Origin: Metaphire vulgaris
Lineage: Eukaryota; Annelida; Clitellata; Crassiclitellata; Megascolecidae
Length of the DNA: 64,000 nt
Direction: 5' to 3'
Assembly (NCBI GenBank): GCA_018105865.1
Contig: CM030869.1
Coordinates: forward strand, 6,336,025-6,400,024
Part shown: piece by piece, positions 39,329 to 53,100 of the stretch
How positions within the stretch are numbered: position 1 is the first letter of the stretch
How the letters are laid out: each line of letters begins with the position of its first letter
Translations under genes and position numbers: made by a program
Notes under the pieces: generated by a model
Told to the model about the DNA's origin: nothing
The model's database searches: none
Seen by the model: the letters and a program-made list of their open reading frames with translations, nothing else

Positions 39329-42300
39329 ATGGAACACTCTTCTGTCCATAAGATTTTCACGGACAGCCATGCAAAATTAATCCTAGACAAAATGAGCAAT
39401 CTTCGGAAATTGAACATGCTCTGTGATGTCGTGCTTAAGGCCGAGGGTCGTGAATTTCCTGTCCATCGTATTGTACTTGCTGCATGCAGCGATTATTTCC
39501 ATGCTATGTTTACTAATCAGGTTAGTTGCTTGGACGTTTGCTGTTTAATTTAATTTTGGGGTGAAACTGATGATTCAATTAAATTTACGTCAGGGATCAG
39601 AACTTTCATATTACAGTGCTAGCAATAAACATTTGGTGCTTTTATTGCATTGACTGTTTCCAAAGTACATGCAGGCTATTAGTTTTGTTATTCTTTATAT
39701 CGTCGCTGTCTAGGTAATACCTCACATGTGACCATTTTTCAGAGTTTTGTTTTTTTGCATTTTCTTATACGTCATGACACTGCGCATGTATGGTCATATA
39801 CTTGTTCTTAAATTCGAAAGGGAAAATATGTATTTTAAGCTGTTGCAATGCCTCACTTGTGATACCCTATTGAGATACAGGGTGACGTTTTTTTCATTTC
39901 CTGAAAAGTTTTGTTTTTTGCACATGTGAGGTATTACCTAGACAGCGACGATATATGAAATTAAATCTCTCCTGGCAATTGATCGATCCCTCTGTGAGAT
40001 AGCTTTGTTGTCGGTGTCATCGCTTCCATGTTCTTCTTGCTCGCAGTAGACATCAGTTGGCAACGAAAGACCCTGTGTACAACATAAATATGTTTGCTGT
40101 TTGCCATTTTGTGTCACTTTCTTGTCTGGCTTATACGTCTTTAATTTAGCGCCTTGCTCTTCTTGACTTTGCAATCTGTTCCTTATTTTGTGCTTGTAGG
40201 ATATCACACATCATTGTTGTTAAGGACTCAGCTAGTTGTCATTGGTCAGAAACTGGAACAATTTCTAATACGCACACTCATAGGATGTGTTATATTTGAA
40301 AATGGCATCATGTTAAATTGTTAATCTTCATATTCTTTATATGTTGGGGTTCACTGGTTTTCCATTCCAGAGTGTAATTTAAAGATGCAGATTTTATAGG
40401 GGTCAGCTAAGTATTGTTGGGGAAAATAATAAAATGTGACAATTTGATGGCTTTTTCGTATTGAACAGATGTGTCCCTCCATGATCAGTTGAGTGAACTG
40501 TCTCGTTAAAATAATTGAAGTGTTCATATAGGAATTACTAGAACATAGGGACTTTTCATGTCCAAATTCCTAATTTCTTTTAAGTTAACTAACTGAAAAT
40601 TGGGTTTTTGCATTTTGACAGTACTGTTAATTCTATTCTATTCTATTTGATAATTTATGTAGCGCTATAGCATGGCCAAGGCCAAAGGCAAGAGCGTTTT
40701 ACAAAAGACAGTCATATGATAAACGAAATAAATGAGTTTTAAGGTTCGATAAGAACGACTCGAAGTTGGTTGTCGTGGTCACAGAAGCTGGAAGTGCGTT
40801 CCAAAGGAGAGGATTGCCCCGAGTCACAGATCTTTCTCCAAGCTTCATGGTCTTAGACGGAGGGGGAACGTAGAGGTGAGATCGTTTGCTAGAACGAAGC
40901 TGTTTGCGACAGTCTGTCATCACCGGCCTGCGTATCAACGCCGAAAGATATTCCGGGCAGAAAGGGTCCTCTTAAATCTCAACTTCAAATAAGATTTCTT
41001 ACCCATTTCTTTAAAATTTATTGCAGCATAACTGATGAGGTGAGATGAGAGAAAAAGATGCGTGAAAGACATTTGTGCTTTGCATTTTAATTGCAGCACT
41101 AATATACATAATATGACATTTCGATCAAGACTAAAACTGCATCTGTTCTTTATTGCTTGTCCACAACAACTGAAACTGTCCTTCTAGATGTCTGAAGCAG
41201 AGAAATCCACTGTGGAATTACACGATGTTCCAGCCTCGGTAGTTGAGGTTCTTCTTGACTTCATATATACACAGATGCTTGATGTTAGTGTTGAGAATGT
41301 TCAAGAACTGCTACCAGCTGCTTGCTTATTTCAGCTCAATGGTAAAATTGTGATCTTATTCAATGTTGTTCCAAAATTAAATCCGTTGTCATAACTTGGT
41401 TCTGATTGAAGCAGCTGTACAGGGCCATATTAAGGCGGGGACTGAGGGGGCTGTAGTCCCCCCCGCCCATCGTGAAAATAGGCCCACCGATTTTCGAGAT
41501 GACCTTTTTTTTGCTTGTCAGCATGATTTGGAAGGGAGATAACCATTTTTTGCTTGTGAGAGATTTTCAGTATAGGCAACTGCCTTTTTTTCTCAGCCCC
41601 CCCCGGCCCACTCGGACTTTAATCCAGCCCTGCAGCTGTAACTCATATTGTGAAATATATCAAACTTGTGGCTCTTAGAATCTTCATAATGCTCAGCTTG
41701 CTAAGTGTTGTGGTTCTGAACTTTTGTTTGCTATGCATTTAAAGTGATATTTCTTCAGCAGTGGATGGCTTTTATGATAACCTAATTATTAGGAGCGAAG
41801 GAAGCCTGCTCGGAGTTCCTGGAGAAGCAGCTTGATCCTTCCAACTGCCTTGGCTTTCGTTCGTTTGCTGAAAAGCACCATTGTGGTTTACTGCAGAAGA
41901 CAGCTGAACTTTACACTTTCGAATACTTTGATGATGTGATTCAGCATGAAGAATTTCAGTCACTATGCTTTGCAGATGTCAAAGATTTAGTAAAAAGTGA
42001 TGAAATTCAGGTAACACGTGTGCAGAATTTAATTTAGTTGATTTTATAGAAATTTAATATTGTACTATTTTGATTTTCATTTTGAAAAATTTTCTTCAGA
42101 TATTGAAGTTTTGAAGATTCTTTTTCTATACTTTTTGGTGAACTCTGGACAATTACAAATCCGGATTTGTACTATGATCTTAATTTGCAGTAGATTACAG
42201 ATCACTAGGAGCGGGAAGTTAGCAGAGCGGTAACAACGTTGGACGATGGAGCAGAAGGTCGTGGGTTCGAGACCCACCGGAGCCCTAAAGTCGACTCAGC

Positions 42301-43021
42301 TTTTACTTGCCAGATGGCAGTGGCAACTGAGTAGTGGATTAATGCATGGAGTGAACAGGTGCATTGCATGAGAACACTGGTCCCTGTTTCATGTAAACTG
42401 CACCAGTCGCCTGGCTGAGGGCCTTTAAACGGAGATCAGCGCCGCCCTAGGAGCCTTGGGGTTAGCCTTGAGAACTCAGGAAGGACTTTAATACTACTAC
42501 AGATTACTAGAACTGCGTTTGATAACGTGATAGTATTTTCTTCAGGTCAGTTCTGAGGAGTCTGTTTTTGAGGCCATAATTTCTTGGGTAAGGCACAGTC
42601 CTTCAACTCGTGAGAGTTTTCTGCCTCAGTTGCTGAATTTTGTTCGTCTGCCACTTTTATCGGTTCGATATATAACGGATGTCATTGATGAAGACGTAAG
42701 AATTGAATTTTTATCAGTTGCTTCTATCAATGATTGTCCTTTGTTTGTTGTTAACCGTAGCACTGATAAGCTTTTTACAAGTTTAAATCTTCTACCTGAT
42801 TGTGGCATCCATCCTCCATTGTTTCAATTTAGCTGCTGAAAAATTGAAGATAGTATGCACCATTTGATTCTGCATACAATGTTCTATGAGTCTGATATTA
42901 TGTCATCTTTTTCACATATGACAAGTTATTAGCTATTAAGCATAGCCAGCGATAAAATTCCAGATTTTTTCATATGTGTAAAATGTTGCTGTGTCAATTA
43001 GACTACTGAAATGCACTGCTG

Positions 43022-43093
<72 letters not shown>

Positions 43094-46000
43094 GTTATTG
43101 TTATTATTATTATTGTTATTATTATTATTATTAAGACAATTTGTATAGCGCATGTCAAAACGAAGGTCTAGGTCAAGGGTGCTTTGACGGATGACACTTG
43201 TAAGAACTGTCCAATAAGTGAGTCTTAAGATTGATCCTAAATGTCATGATCAATTTACAGACAATTACAAACAACTTCTTTGAATGTCTGAGAATCCAGA
43301 CTTTAATTAAGAAAATCACTGACTGTGGTTTACTGAACGCTCAATATAAAAGATTTCAGAGGGGTGGATACCACGACCGGATCACTTTATTATAACAGGT
43401 GTAGCTTGTCAACTGTGTTGGCAGAGATTGCACAATTTGTCAAAATGTGTGTAAATGGATCTCCTAAAATATCCTGAAAAACGCCTCTGAAAAATTTGTA
43501 AGAAACATGGGGCAGAGGTGGTAACCAACCCCTTAGCACTGAAGGCCAGTGAAGGGGTTAATAACAAATTGTATTTCTGAAAAATTTTCTTAAGTAACAA
43601 ATTACTAAGACTGCAGATGGTGTTTTGACATTTTAATAGTAACCTGTTCTATGTGTAAATGATGGCAATTCTTAATTTGTTGCAAATTTCCTGCAATGTT
43701 TGCACCATTTGATTTTATTGTATTTTAAAATTTCAGCCACTGATCCGTCAGAGCTTGGTATGTCGAGACTTGGTAGATGCGGCCAAAAAGTACCACCTAC
43801 AACCAGACTTGCAGCCAGTTATGGAGAGCAACAACACTAAGCCCAGAACAGGTGAGAATGTTTTCTTATGTTTTTGTGTTTTCATGCGGACATCCAGATA
43901 GGAGCTCTGATGGATTGTGGAAAAATTATAGTACGGTGTAATATTGAATGAATACAGATTCATTATTCTTGTTCTTTATCTTTGTTCAGTAAATGAGTAA
44001 CTGGTCAATAATGGTTGTATACCTTTTTGCATAATTATCGGGAAGAGCATTTGTTAGCATATCAACTAAATGTTATGATATACTTAAGAAATTTAGTTGT
44101 ATTACATGAGAATATTACATGCTTTTAGGATGCCATGATGTTTCAGTAGTTGTTCGGGTTAGAATTTTCATTGGAAGAGACGAAACGCGTGTGGACCATT
44201 ATTTCATGTTTGATCCAAAAAAGTCAGAATGGATATCAATGCCTGTGAGTTATTACCTTGCATGCAAATTTCATAGTTTGTTTTCTTGATTATCATTAAG
44301 CACAATTTTACTGTAGTCACTGATTTTATGAACAACCTTTATGTTCTACTTGTTTCTGCAAACCAAATTTCAGGCATCATGCACAGTCGTGCACCATTGT
44401 TCCTGTGACTTCTGTTTTCCAGAAAATTCTGCAGAAGCATCAACATGCTACTGTTGGTGCCTTTCTTGAAAACAAAATCTATGTTATTGGTGGTTACGAT
44501 GGAACACCAACAAGACTTAATTCTGTTGAATGCCTGGACATGTCTGAGAATGACCTTGGATGGCTGCCAATTGCACCCATGCACCACCGGCGTGGAGCGG
44601 CTAGTGCCTGCGCCTATCAAGGTCAGTTTCAGAGAAACATTAACTAGCTGATTTATTTGTGATAGGAGATTGAAAGAGAGAACAGTTAGCAGCTGCTTAA
44701 TTAAGGAAAAGGCTGAGAAAAGAGGATGTTATAGCTATGTACGGAGAAGCAGACTGAAATGGTTTTGATGTAATGAGTGAAAGGAGTCAAAGTCAAATAT
44801 TACATTTAGTTGAACTCAAGAAGGAATGATCATTTGACAACTAAATGGTGTATATATATAACCTGAATGGAGGCAATAAATGAAGATGTGAAGAATCTTG
44901 GATTAAAGAGGCATTGTGCTCAGGAAGGAAAACTTTGTTGGTCCCTATGAGCAGTAAAATGCTGTGTATGTGTTTCTGTTCTGTAATGTTCTGCTATTTA
45001 AATTCCAAAAGTGTTAATCTGGGCTCAGTTTAGTGGCACAGGTTTAATTTAACTTCTCTCTTGCATTTTGATTTTAGACAGGCTGTGTGTATCATGCATG
45101 TGAAGAAGATCATATGAAATTTTTTTCTTCACTTGAACCATAGAAGTTGTCATATAAACGGTGTTGTATATGGCCTGAGAAATGTTGTTGATTTCTCGAC
45201 AGCAGTCTTGTGTTTAATGTAGAAAGTGTTTTTTTCTAGGAATGCTTTATGTTTGCGGAGGATTTGATGGAACAATTCGACTTACAAGCATGGAACGCTA
45301 TGATCCCAACATTGACGAGTGGAGCCTTCTTGGGAGCATGAACACGGGACGCCAGGAGGCTAGTCTTCTGGTGGTCAGCAGGGATATCTACTGCATTGGA
45401 GGATATGACGGACGGAATGTTCTGAATTCTGCAGAAAAATATGACATGGATAGCAAAAGATGGACGTTCATTGCCCCAATGTGCACCAAGAGATGTGGTT
45501 AGCAGAAATTTAGAATTCACTTGCTGTCAGAAGTCACAAATGCATGTAAAATTGTGGTCTCGGTTCAGCATGCTGAAAATACATGCACACATTACTTGCT
45601 CATATTGACAACTAGAAGCTTTAATTGTTGTAATCATTCTGTTGTAATGGATTACCGGTACATAAAGAGAGGCCCAGAAGATTTTTCCCTAATAAGATTG
45701 GCAGAAAATGAAGATAGGTGAAGATTGGATACATCTTTGCATAAGACATGTCTTTGTATGTTTCTTGCACACTGCTCTTTCCTATGCATTTACTATGTAT
45801 GATATTTTTTGCTGCTTTAGTTATATGCTTGTGAACATTGTATTGTAGGGAGAATTGTCATCAACATATTGCCAGAAATTGATGTTGATGGTGTATCTTA
45901 CTTTCATTCTGTTTGGCTTGATTGGCTGACACCTCTAGTGTTCAAATACTTATGTTATAAAAGTTACTGCTTTGCTTTATTAATCTGACCTTGTTATTCT

Positions 46001-47963
46001 GAATCATCGGTCTATTGTTTTGATTAGCTGTCATCTCATTTAGATGCTGGTGTAGCCGTTCTATACAACACCGTCTACGTCTGTGGTGGTCACAATGGAA
46101 CAGATACTCTGGACTCTGTTGAAAGTTACAACGTGCAAACTGGCAGATGGTGTCTTATTAGCAACATGAACATTCCACGACACAACTTGGGTGCATGTGT
46201 CCATAAAGGAAAACTTTATGTGGCTGCTGGGTAGGTGGTAATATATGCTTGTAATTATATAAGAATTAATTACAATTAATTAAATTAATTAATGCTACAA
46301 TGATATACTCAAAGATTCTTTTAAGTTCAAACTATACTGAGATGTTTGAACAACTGCTGTTGGAGTGCATATCTATCTGTGAATGGACTGCAGTTTTTTC
46401 ATATACTAAGTCAGCGATCAAAGCATAAAGTAGAACTCACCTCTGCAGTTGAAATTCTTTAGTAGAATGATTTTAATTTGAAGCTAAACATAATAATATA
46501 CAGTTGGGTCCCCTTAATATTATGTAGCTTTGTGTCACACTTGGTTTAATCATTTTAATGTTGTCATCATCACTGAAATTCTATTAGAGTTGATAAAAAT
46601 CATGATTTTTTAAAATAAAAATTTAAAAAATTGGATTTTTTTCTAATTTAAATTGATTTAAGTAAATTCTTTCCTTTTGGTAAAAATCTTTGAACATACA
46701 TTTACTTCTCTTTCTAAAATCTGTCACTGTTTAAAAATGGGCAGTTTTAGGTGAAAGTAGTTCATATTAATTATTTTACTGCATCATATCTAGCATGGTT
46801 GTTTGTGATACATACCAGTAGTGTCAGCACAACAGATGCACATAATTTTTGAGCTGGTGTGATATTTTCTGCCTGTGCTCTTTCATGCATGCTACCAATC
46901 CTGGTATTTTCACCATCACAGTCTTTACTTTACAAAGTCTCACTTTGCTTTGGTGCCAGTTTTACCAGTGAGACAAGGCAGTTCACTGTAACAGCTCCAA
47001 TTAGCACCTCTTTTTCAGCCAGCAGCTATCATTCAGTGTCTTTACTTATAATATAAGAACTACTAAAGCACTACCATCTATCGTATTCTAATATATTAGC
47101 ATACTGTGTATTGCTGTATATTTGTAATGACTTTTGACTACGCATTCTTATTTTTCATTAAGTGCTGGCTTCAGGTTTTCTTTCAGGCAGCTTCCGCACC
47201 TGCTTGTGTCTGCCTGAACTGGGACAGGAAAACTGCTGGGTTTAGGTACACAGACAGAAAGTATAACTGCATGCTGGTGTACAGAATGCACAGCAGACAT
47301 CTTCTGTACTGTATGCTGCATATGCTATTGTCTTCTGCAGTTAAAAGTGACCTATTTGCTTAATGCAGCCACTGTTTGCCAGCATTACTGAATTATTATT
47401 ATTAGGCCGATTTTTGTATTGATTTTTATCGCCGATTTAAATTAAGATTTAAATTGATTTAAATCAATTATTTAAATTGTGTGATTTAAATAGTCACCAC
47501 CCTTATTTCTACAGCACCATTTCTTTGAATTTGGTTAACACCAACCTTTTGTTAAAACAGATGCTTTTTTGCTGTGTCAGTCGGGTTTAAGTGTATATGT
47601 CTATAAGTATAATGGCCCTTTTATTCTTGGCTTGACTGAATTTGACAGACCCATGAGTATGACAATATAGAGGTTGACTTAGTTCAATCCACTGTAAGAG
47701 AATCCTTCTCATGCTTACAGAAGCATTCATTGAATGATATTGTGTTCCATGGCATCGTTTTATTAATGCCATGTGGAACAAGCTATAAGTGTGCCTCCAT
47801 GATTCGCTGAGAATGTGCTTTCGGTTGCAGATACAATGACAATGACCATCTTCTGAGTTCAGTCGATGTATATGATCAAAGGACGGAAACTTGGCAACTA
47901 ATTGAAACCTGTCTGCCAGAATTTGGATCAGGTGACACTGGGCTGGTCGAACACATCGAATGA
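39329..47963 (+). CDS. KLHL12: Kelch-like protein 12 (BTB-BACK-Kelch)
   Basis: Substrate adaptor of the Cullin-3 ubiquitin ligase; in vertebrates it acts on Dishevelled and, with PEF1/ALG2, on SEC31 to enlarge COPII coats. Exons 39329-39520, 41188-41341, 41793-42010, 42546-42695, 43737-43851, 44129-44244, 44423-44621, 45240-45497, 46044-46230, 47831-47963; 1722 nt, 573 aa (human 568), all phases agree. Seen: BTB with [20 protein letters not shown] and [38 protein letters not shown] with [47 protein letters not shown] and [11 protein letters not shown]; Kelch blades with [39 protein letters not shown]. The first blade has lost its diglycine. The ortholog call rests on the near-verbatim BTB/BACK strings. 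A 3' UTR to about 49350 (AATAAA near 49345) is inferred. Confidence 0.96.
40620..40985 (-). mobile_element. LINE 3' end, tail (TTCTA)n
   Basis: Minus strand: [53 protein letters not shown]; 3' UTR with ATGTAGCGCTATAGCATGGC and (TTCTA)n at 40630-40650. KLHL12 intron 1. Confidence 0.88.
41420..41632. mobile_element. hAT-type MITE, CAGGGCCATATTAAGG, 213 bp
   Basis: Right end complemented CAGGGCTGGATTAAAGTCC. Perfect 8-bp duplication CAGCTGTA at 41412-41419 and 41633-41640. Interior has GATGACCTTTTTTTTGCTTG. KLHL12 intron 2. Confidence 0.95.
42207..42505 (+). mobile_element. tRNA-derived SINE
   Basis: Pol III internal promoter boxes: A-box-like TTAGCAGAGCGGT near 42218 and B box GGTTCGAGACC near 42262, about 45 bp apart. 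They are followed by a ~220-bp body unrelated to tRNA and a TACTACTAC tail. KLHL12 intron 3. The tRNA part lacks a credible cloverleaf with acceptor stem, so it is not a tRNA gene. Confidence 0.8.
43020..43240 (-). mobile_element. LINE 3' end with long (ATT)n tail
   Basis: (ATT)n about 43023-43134, then on the minus strand a TATAGCGC-type 3' UTR (TTGTATAGCGCATGTC..AAGGGTGCTTTGACGG). KLHL12 intron 4. Confidence 0.75.
46583..47505. mobile_element. Possible degraded DNA transposon
   Basis: Bounded by AT-rich inverted stretches with GATTTAAAT motifs (47430-47490) and AAAATCATGATTTT (46600). A CpG-poor unrecognised frame (47106-47363) inside. KLHL12 intron 9. Weak call. Confidence 0.3.
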
Positions 47964-49929
47964 CACTTGAACAAATTTGATGAATTTGTGTGATTTAATT
48001 CCAGACAGAGTTGTGTTTCTATAGATTGCATTCCTCTTGGCCTGTGATATGTAACCTGTGATGTTATGTTGCATTTGAATTGTATTTAATCACTTTAGTT
48101 CATTTGAAATTATTAATGGATTTGCTTTGTGTATATTTTCTTATAATTTCTGCCTCTCAGACTATGTTGATTTGAGAATTGATTTTGTGAGTTATTTCTG
48201 TTATAAGCTAACATTTAATGTAAGAACTTTTGAACAACTAACAGCAGTGGCAGCATAGGCATCGTTGTGTAATCATATCACTCTAATGTGAATGTATCTT
48301 ACCAGTATGTAGCAGAGTTGCGTATCTGCTTTTCTTATGTGTCTACATGCTCAGGGAAATCCTTCCACCTTGACCTAAAGGCTTTTTGTTGTCTGTTACA
48401 CTATTCTGTTTGTTTGTGTAACACAGCCTGTCTTGGATATTGATAATTAATTGATGCATCTACTCAAAATGCTTGGATACACAGGTGAAAACTTGGAGTA
48501 AAAGTGGGGGTCCAGCCCTTATGCCTTCCCTTCATATGGTAGCCCTCAAAAAGTGAGGGAAGCTCAAGCCTAGAAGCCTGATAGAAGTTTACACCTATGT
48601 TTAGATATGATACTGTACTTTTCAGAGACATAATGTGGCATATTTGATGGATACTGGAATTTTGTGTAGTTGTTTACTATTTAATTTTGGCCCAAAACCA
48701 AAATTATTGTGTTCTAAATGCTTTCAGTGAAACTGTAGTAACAAATATTTAAATTACACACGATTATTTGATGACTTTTTAGGTTTATTTTGAATACTTC
48801 TGAAAGCTATAAATGATTAATTATGTGCAATTTGTTTGTCTTTGCATGTTAATTAAATAATTATAATTAGTTGCAATTTAATGTTTTCATTAGATTACAG
48901 ATATTAATTGGCTTTTTTATATATTAGGCATCCAATTTGTTAATCATAAATACTTCTATTGAGTTTCATTTTTAATTTGATATTAAGAATGTTAGATCTT
49001 AAGTTAGATCTTGAGTAATTTCGTTTCTAAAGTGAGTTTATTTTCCATACTCGAATGAGTGAAAATGCTGAAATGAGTGACGTTTAAATGCCAACATTGT
49101 CTTGTCATATATTGAGCATAAATTTGTCAGTATTGAAGTTTAGTTTATTGCTTCCAACTCAGGCTAATGAACAAGGTCACAGACATCATTATAACTCATA
49201 GCAAAGCAATCCCCCCAAAAAAACAGTAAGTGTCTTTAGGTCTTCAAAACAAAAGCCAAAGTGTCATACCTAATATAAAACAATCTATTTGAAGAACATA
49301 ATATACAATCAAATTTTATGGCTTAAATCTAAGAGCAATGAAATAAATAAAATTATTCTTATTGAAGTAAAGTTGCTGATGTGGGATTTTCTTTTTGAGA
49401 TAAGTATTTAATTTGTTTTTCAACATGTTTGATGATGTCTTGGCGTTAAAGAACGTGTGCATTTGTTCACGAGCGAACAGTTAACAGCCATTGCTTGAAT
49501 CTTGAGCTGAAGATTGATGTTAAATGCTATTTCAGAATTTACAAGAAAAGTCAATTTGGAGCCTTGAAAGAATAATTTTCTAAAAGTAATTTGTCGTTAC
49601 CTTGAGAATTTTTATTTCCTGCATTCATATTTTTTGACTGACTTGGAGTCATCTTTCACATGCAATGTTTTGAGACTGACTGAGAAGCAATAACCGACAT
49701 TTTCACATAATAACCTCTGAACACAGTATTCTAGATGAGGCCATACTGAGTAATGACTTTATAGTACCTCCAATTTTTACGCTAAATTTGCCCCACTTTC
49801 ATATATTTACTTCCACTTCAACTATCTGAAATGTTTCTTACAGTTAAAAGATCCTAATTAGATTATAAAGACAAGAATAGAACACAATTTATTTATTATA
49901 TTCTGTCTATAACAGCTAGCATGGTAACT
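47964..49929. other. KLHL12 3' UTR and spacer
   Basis: AT-rich, no recognised gene. Tandem AATAAATAAA at about 49344 could end KLHL12 transcripts. Confidence 0.45.
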
Positions 49930-50196
49930 AGTAGTCAGAGGGTAAATGAAAACTGCCGGTAGAGGCGCTACGGCCCCAGGCGATTTCACTGTAGGCGCAG
50001 AGTTGAGGTTCTTGCCGCCTACGGCGGCTTTAGTTCTCTGGTATCGATGAATTCTACATGGGCGATTGGGCGGCGGTGTCCTCCTGTGGCATGTTAGTGT
50101 CGCAGATTGTCTTCGTCGCTTTGAGGGCGTTCACTTCCGTCGTTTCAAATTGTTTGCGTGAAAATCCAATTGATCTTGCTTAAAAGGAGAACAGCA
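49930..50196 (+). promoter_or_regulatory. Clathrin light chain promoter / 5' UTR
   Basis: GC content and CpG rise abruptly compared with the flanks. Includes the perfect stem GCCGCCTACGGCGGC at about 50010-50025. No TATA box near; looks like a CpG-type housekeeping promoter. Start site not determinable. Confidence 0.45.
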
Positions 50197-53100
50197 ATGG
50201 ATAACTTCGAAGTGAAGCAGGAGTCGGACTCAGTCGCTGAATTTCTCAACAGAGAAGAGAAACAACTGGCTGAACTGAACGGTTATTACTCGACGATCTT
50301 ATTACAGCATAATTAAGAAAGCAATTGTTATAACGGGGGGCGTTTCTAACCTAAACAATTTTGTGTGTGGAGGAATTTCGGTGATCAACTGTTCCCTAGA
50401 CTCCCCTTCCACTGATATCCTGTTGTTATTATGGGTCACAGTCGTGTATTTACTTCAGGGACCGTTCGTAACAGCGTTATTAAACTGACGGGCTTTTAAA
50501 TTAACTACGGAGCCCTAAAAGAGTGATCAGCAGAAGATAGAGAGAATTGGAGGAAACTGACTGCCAAGTTGCCAACCATCTGATAAAGGACCACACATAA
50601 AGAAGAAGCTTTTAAATAATGCAATCTGCAGTTGATTAGCCTAAAATCAGCAATTATTTTTCTGACACTTAATAATAATAATCTTTATTCGTAACAAGCA
50701 CAGCATCAAAAAAGTAGTACACAACCAAAGATAACACAAATCAACTGAACAAAAAACTAAATAAAATAAAAACTAATAATGAACTAATAAACTGAGCACA
50801 AACTTTAATAACAAGAGAAGGTTGTTTTTGATTTTAGACATTGGTGATCTCACCAAAGGGACAGTAGCTGAGGTAAAGCTGAAATTAATTATACTTGTAT
50901 CCAAATATCTGGTTCTTCAAAATTTTGCAGTATTTTGTTTTAGGTCTTAATATTTTAGTAAGACTATATGATGAAACATGCTATTAAATCTTTTCAGCAA
51001 TCTCTTGTGGCAAGGAATATGTGGATATTAGGCCTTTGCTATTTTAATAGTTTTAATAGTTCATTTGAATTAGGCTATTGTGATTCTGCATACTACAATC
51101 TCTCCAGTATCTTCATAATTTGATTCCAATTATCCTTTCATCTCTTGAGACAACCAAATCATTGGAAATTTTGCCCCCAGCTAACTTTGCAACCCTCCCA
51201 AAAATCGCATATTGGGTACATGCAGTTTCTGTCATTCATTGAATTTTAGTCTAATGAAAGTCTCAACCCCCAGCTCAAATTTCATAACTCCAACACTGCT
51301 TAGGCCAGGGATACTCAAATCGCCTTCCACAGTCTGGACCACAACGATGGTTCTTGTGGACTGCTGCAGTTCTTTTAATATGTGAATGACAAATTTTGAA
51401 CCAGAATCTCAGTGGCTTTAAGCACAGGAAAACCCCTACTAAACCACCTACAATCCAGTTATTATTATAAATATTAGCTTGCTTATTTACTGTTGTCATT
51501 GCAGTCATGTGTTGATGTAGTTTCGTTTCCATCTTCATACTGTTCCTGCTTTATTACAGCTTTTGGTCACTTAGTAATAAATCATCAATAAAGTCTAAAA
51601 TAGGCCAATGCATCAAAGCTCACCGTCTACTTCTAATATTACTCACAATTTCTGCAACAATCCAGTTTTTTAATATAAAAAAGGTTTTTTGTGTTGTGGT
51701 TGATTTTGGTTTTTGATCTGTTATGATAGCTAATGACCTTGAAAACATTTTTCAGGCGGGGATTGCCAATATGCTGTCCTCAAGTCTAAAATTTATTATT
51801 AATTTTGTATTTTGGGATTTTGTCATTTTTATCTGTTGTCTTGGTGCACTTATAAGTCTGTTAACCCCTTTACCGGAAGTTGATGAATATATTTTTTGAA
51901 GGAAATAACTGCAAAAGGTGGTTGTGTGTACAAGCGGCAAATTTTTTTGGGCTAGGGGTACAATTTAAAAAAAGGTTGGGAACCCCTGGTCTATTTCTTT
52001 GATGTATGTAAATCCATTTGCTGCATAGAGTCATCATATAGCTGTCTTTTTAGATATTTAATGAAAAGGTCAGTCAGTGCAAAATGAACTTTAATTTGCC
52101 TGCTGCTCTTCACACACCCTCTAGGGGTGCAGGCACTACTGGTTAGGAACTCCTGGCTTAGATTGTCAGTAGCATGTGAAGGTATCAAAAGAGGAGGAAG
52201 CATTTATTCTTGCTTATATTTTATGTTCTGTTGTTTTAATTTCTTGTTGTTTATACTTAATATAAAAAAGGTTTTTTGTGTTGTGGTTGATTTTGATTTT
52301 AATTTCAAGAGCACAGAGATGCAGGGAATGGATGATGATGATGCACGATTTGATCGCTATGATGCGCTGAAGGAAGATGGTCCTCCACGAATTGAAACTG
52401 ATAAGATCCGAAAGTGGCAAGAGGAACAAAGACAGAGACTGGAAGCCAAAGGTGTGGCAATGTCATTTGCTCTGAACAACTGTCACAAGTTGATTCATCT
52501 GCATTTGGACAGCAGAAATATTATGTTTATTTGTGTCATAGTTATCATTAGATGTTTAATGTTAGTATGTTACTAGCTCAAATTATCGACTTGATTTGAG
52601 CTTCCTACCAGCCATTGTACTTAACCCTCAAACCGCCAGAATTGAGTATGGGCGGTTGCATTGCATGTAGTTACAAAGTACAAAGTATATTGGTTGACAA
52701 GTGCCTACGAGTCGAGGCACCTCAAAACCTCACCAGACATTGTCAACTGCTAAGGAACCAGTCATACAAGGGAATTAAGATCAAATACCACTCACATCCT
52801 CCAGACACCAAGAACCAGGACGTGTGATTGCACCTTTCGAGCACGCGGCCCAAAACTGTGGAGTGATCTACCTGCTCACTTGCACGATGAAACCATGTCA
52901 CGAGAAATGTTTCTGAACAGATTAAAGACATACTTGTTCATGAAAACGGCCAAGGCGCACTAGACAATTAATGCACCTTATAAATAGACTGAACGAATGA
53001 ATGAATCTCGTAGTTTAAGGGTTAATATCTTAGGCACATCATTTGTCATTTTGTTGTATTTGTTTTCAGATGCAGAGTCTGAAAAGAGACAGAAGGAATG

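Noticed and set aside
42207..42280. tRNA gene
   Set aside because: Boxes are present, but no acceptor stem or credible anticodon arm; body and tail fit a SINE.
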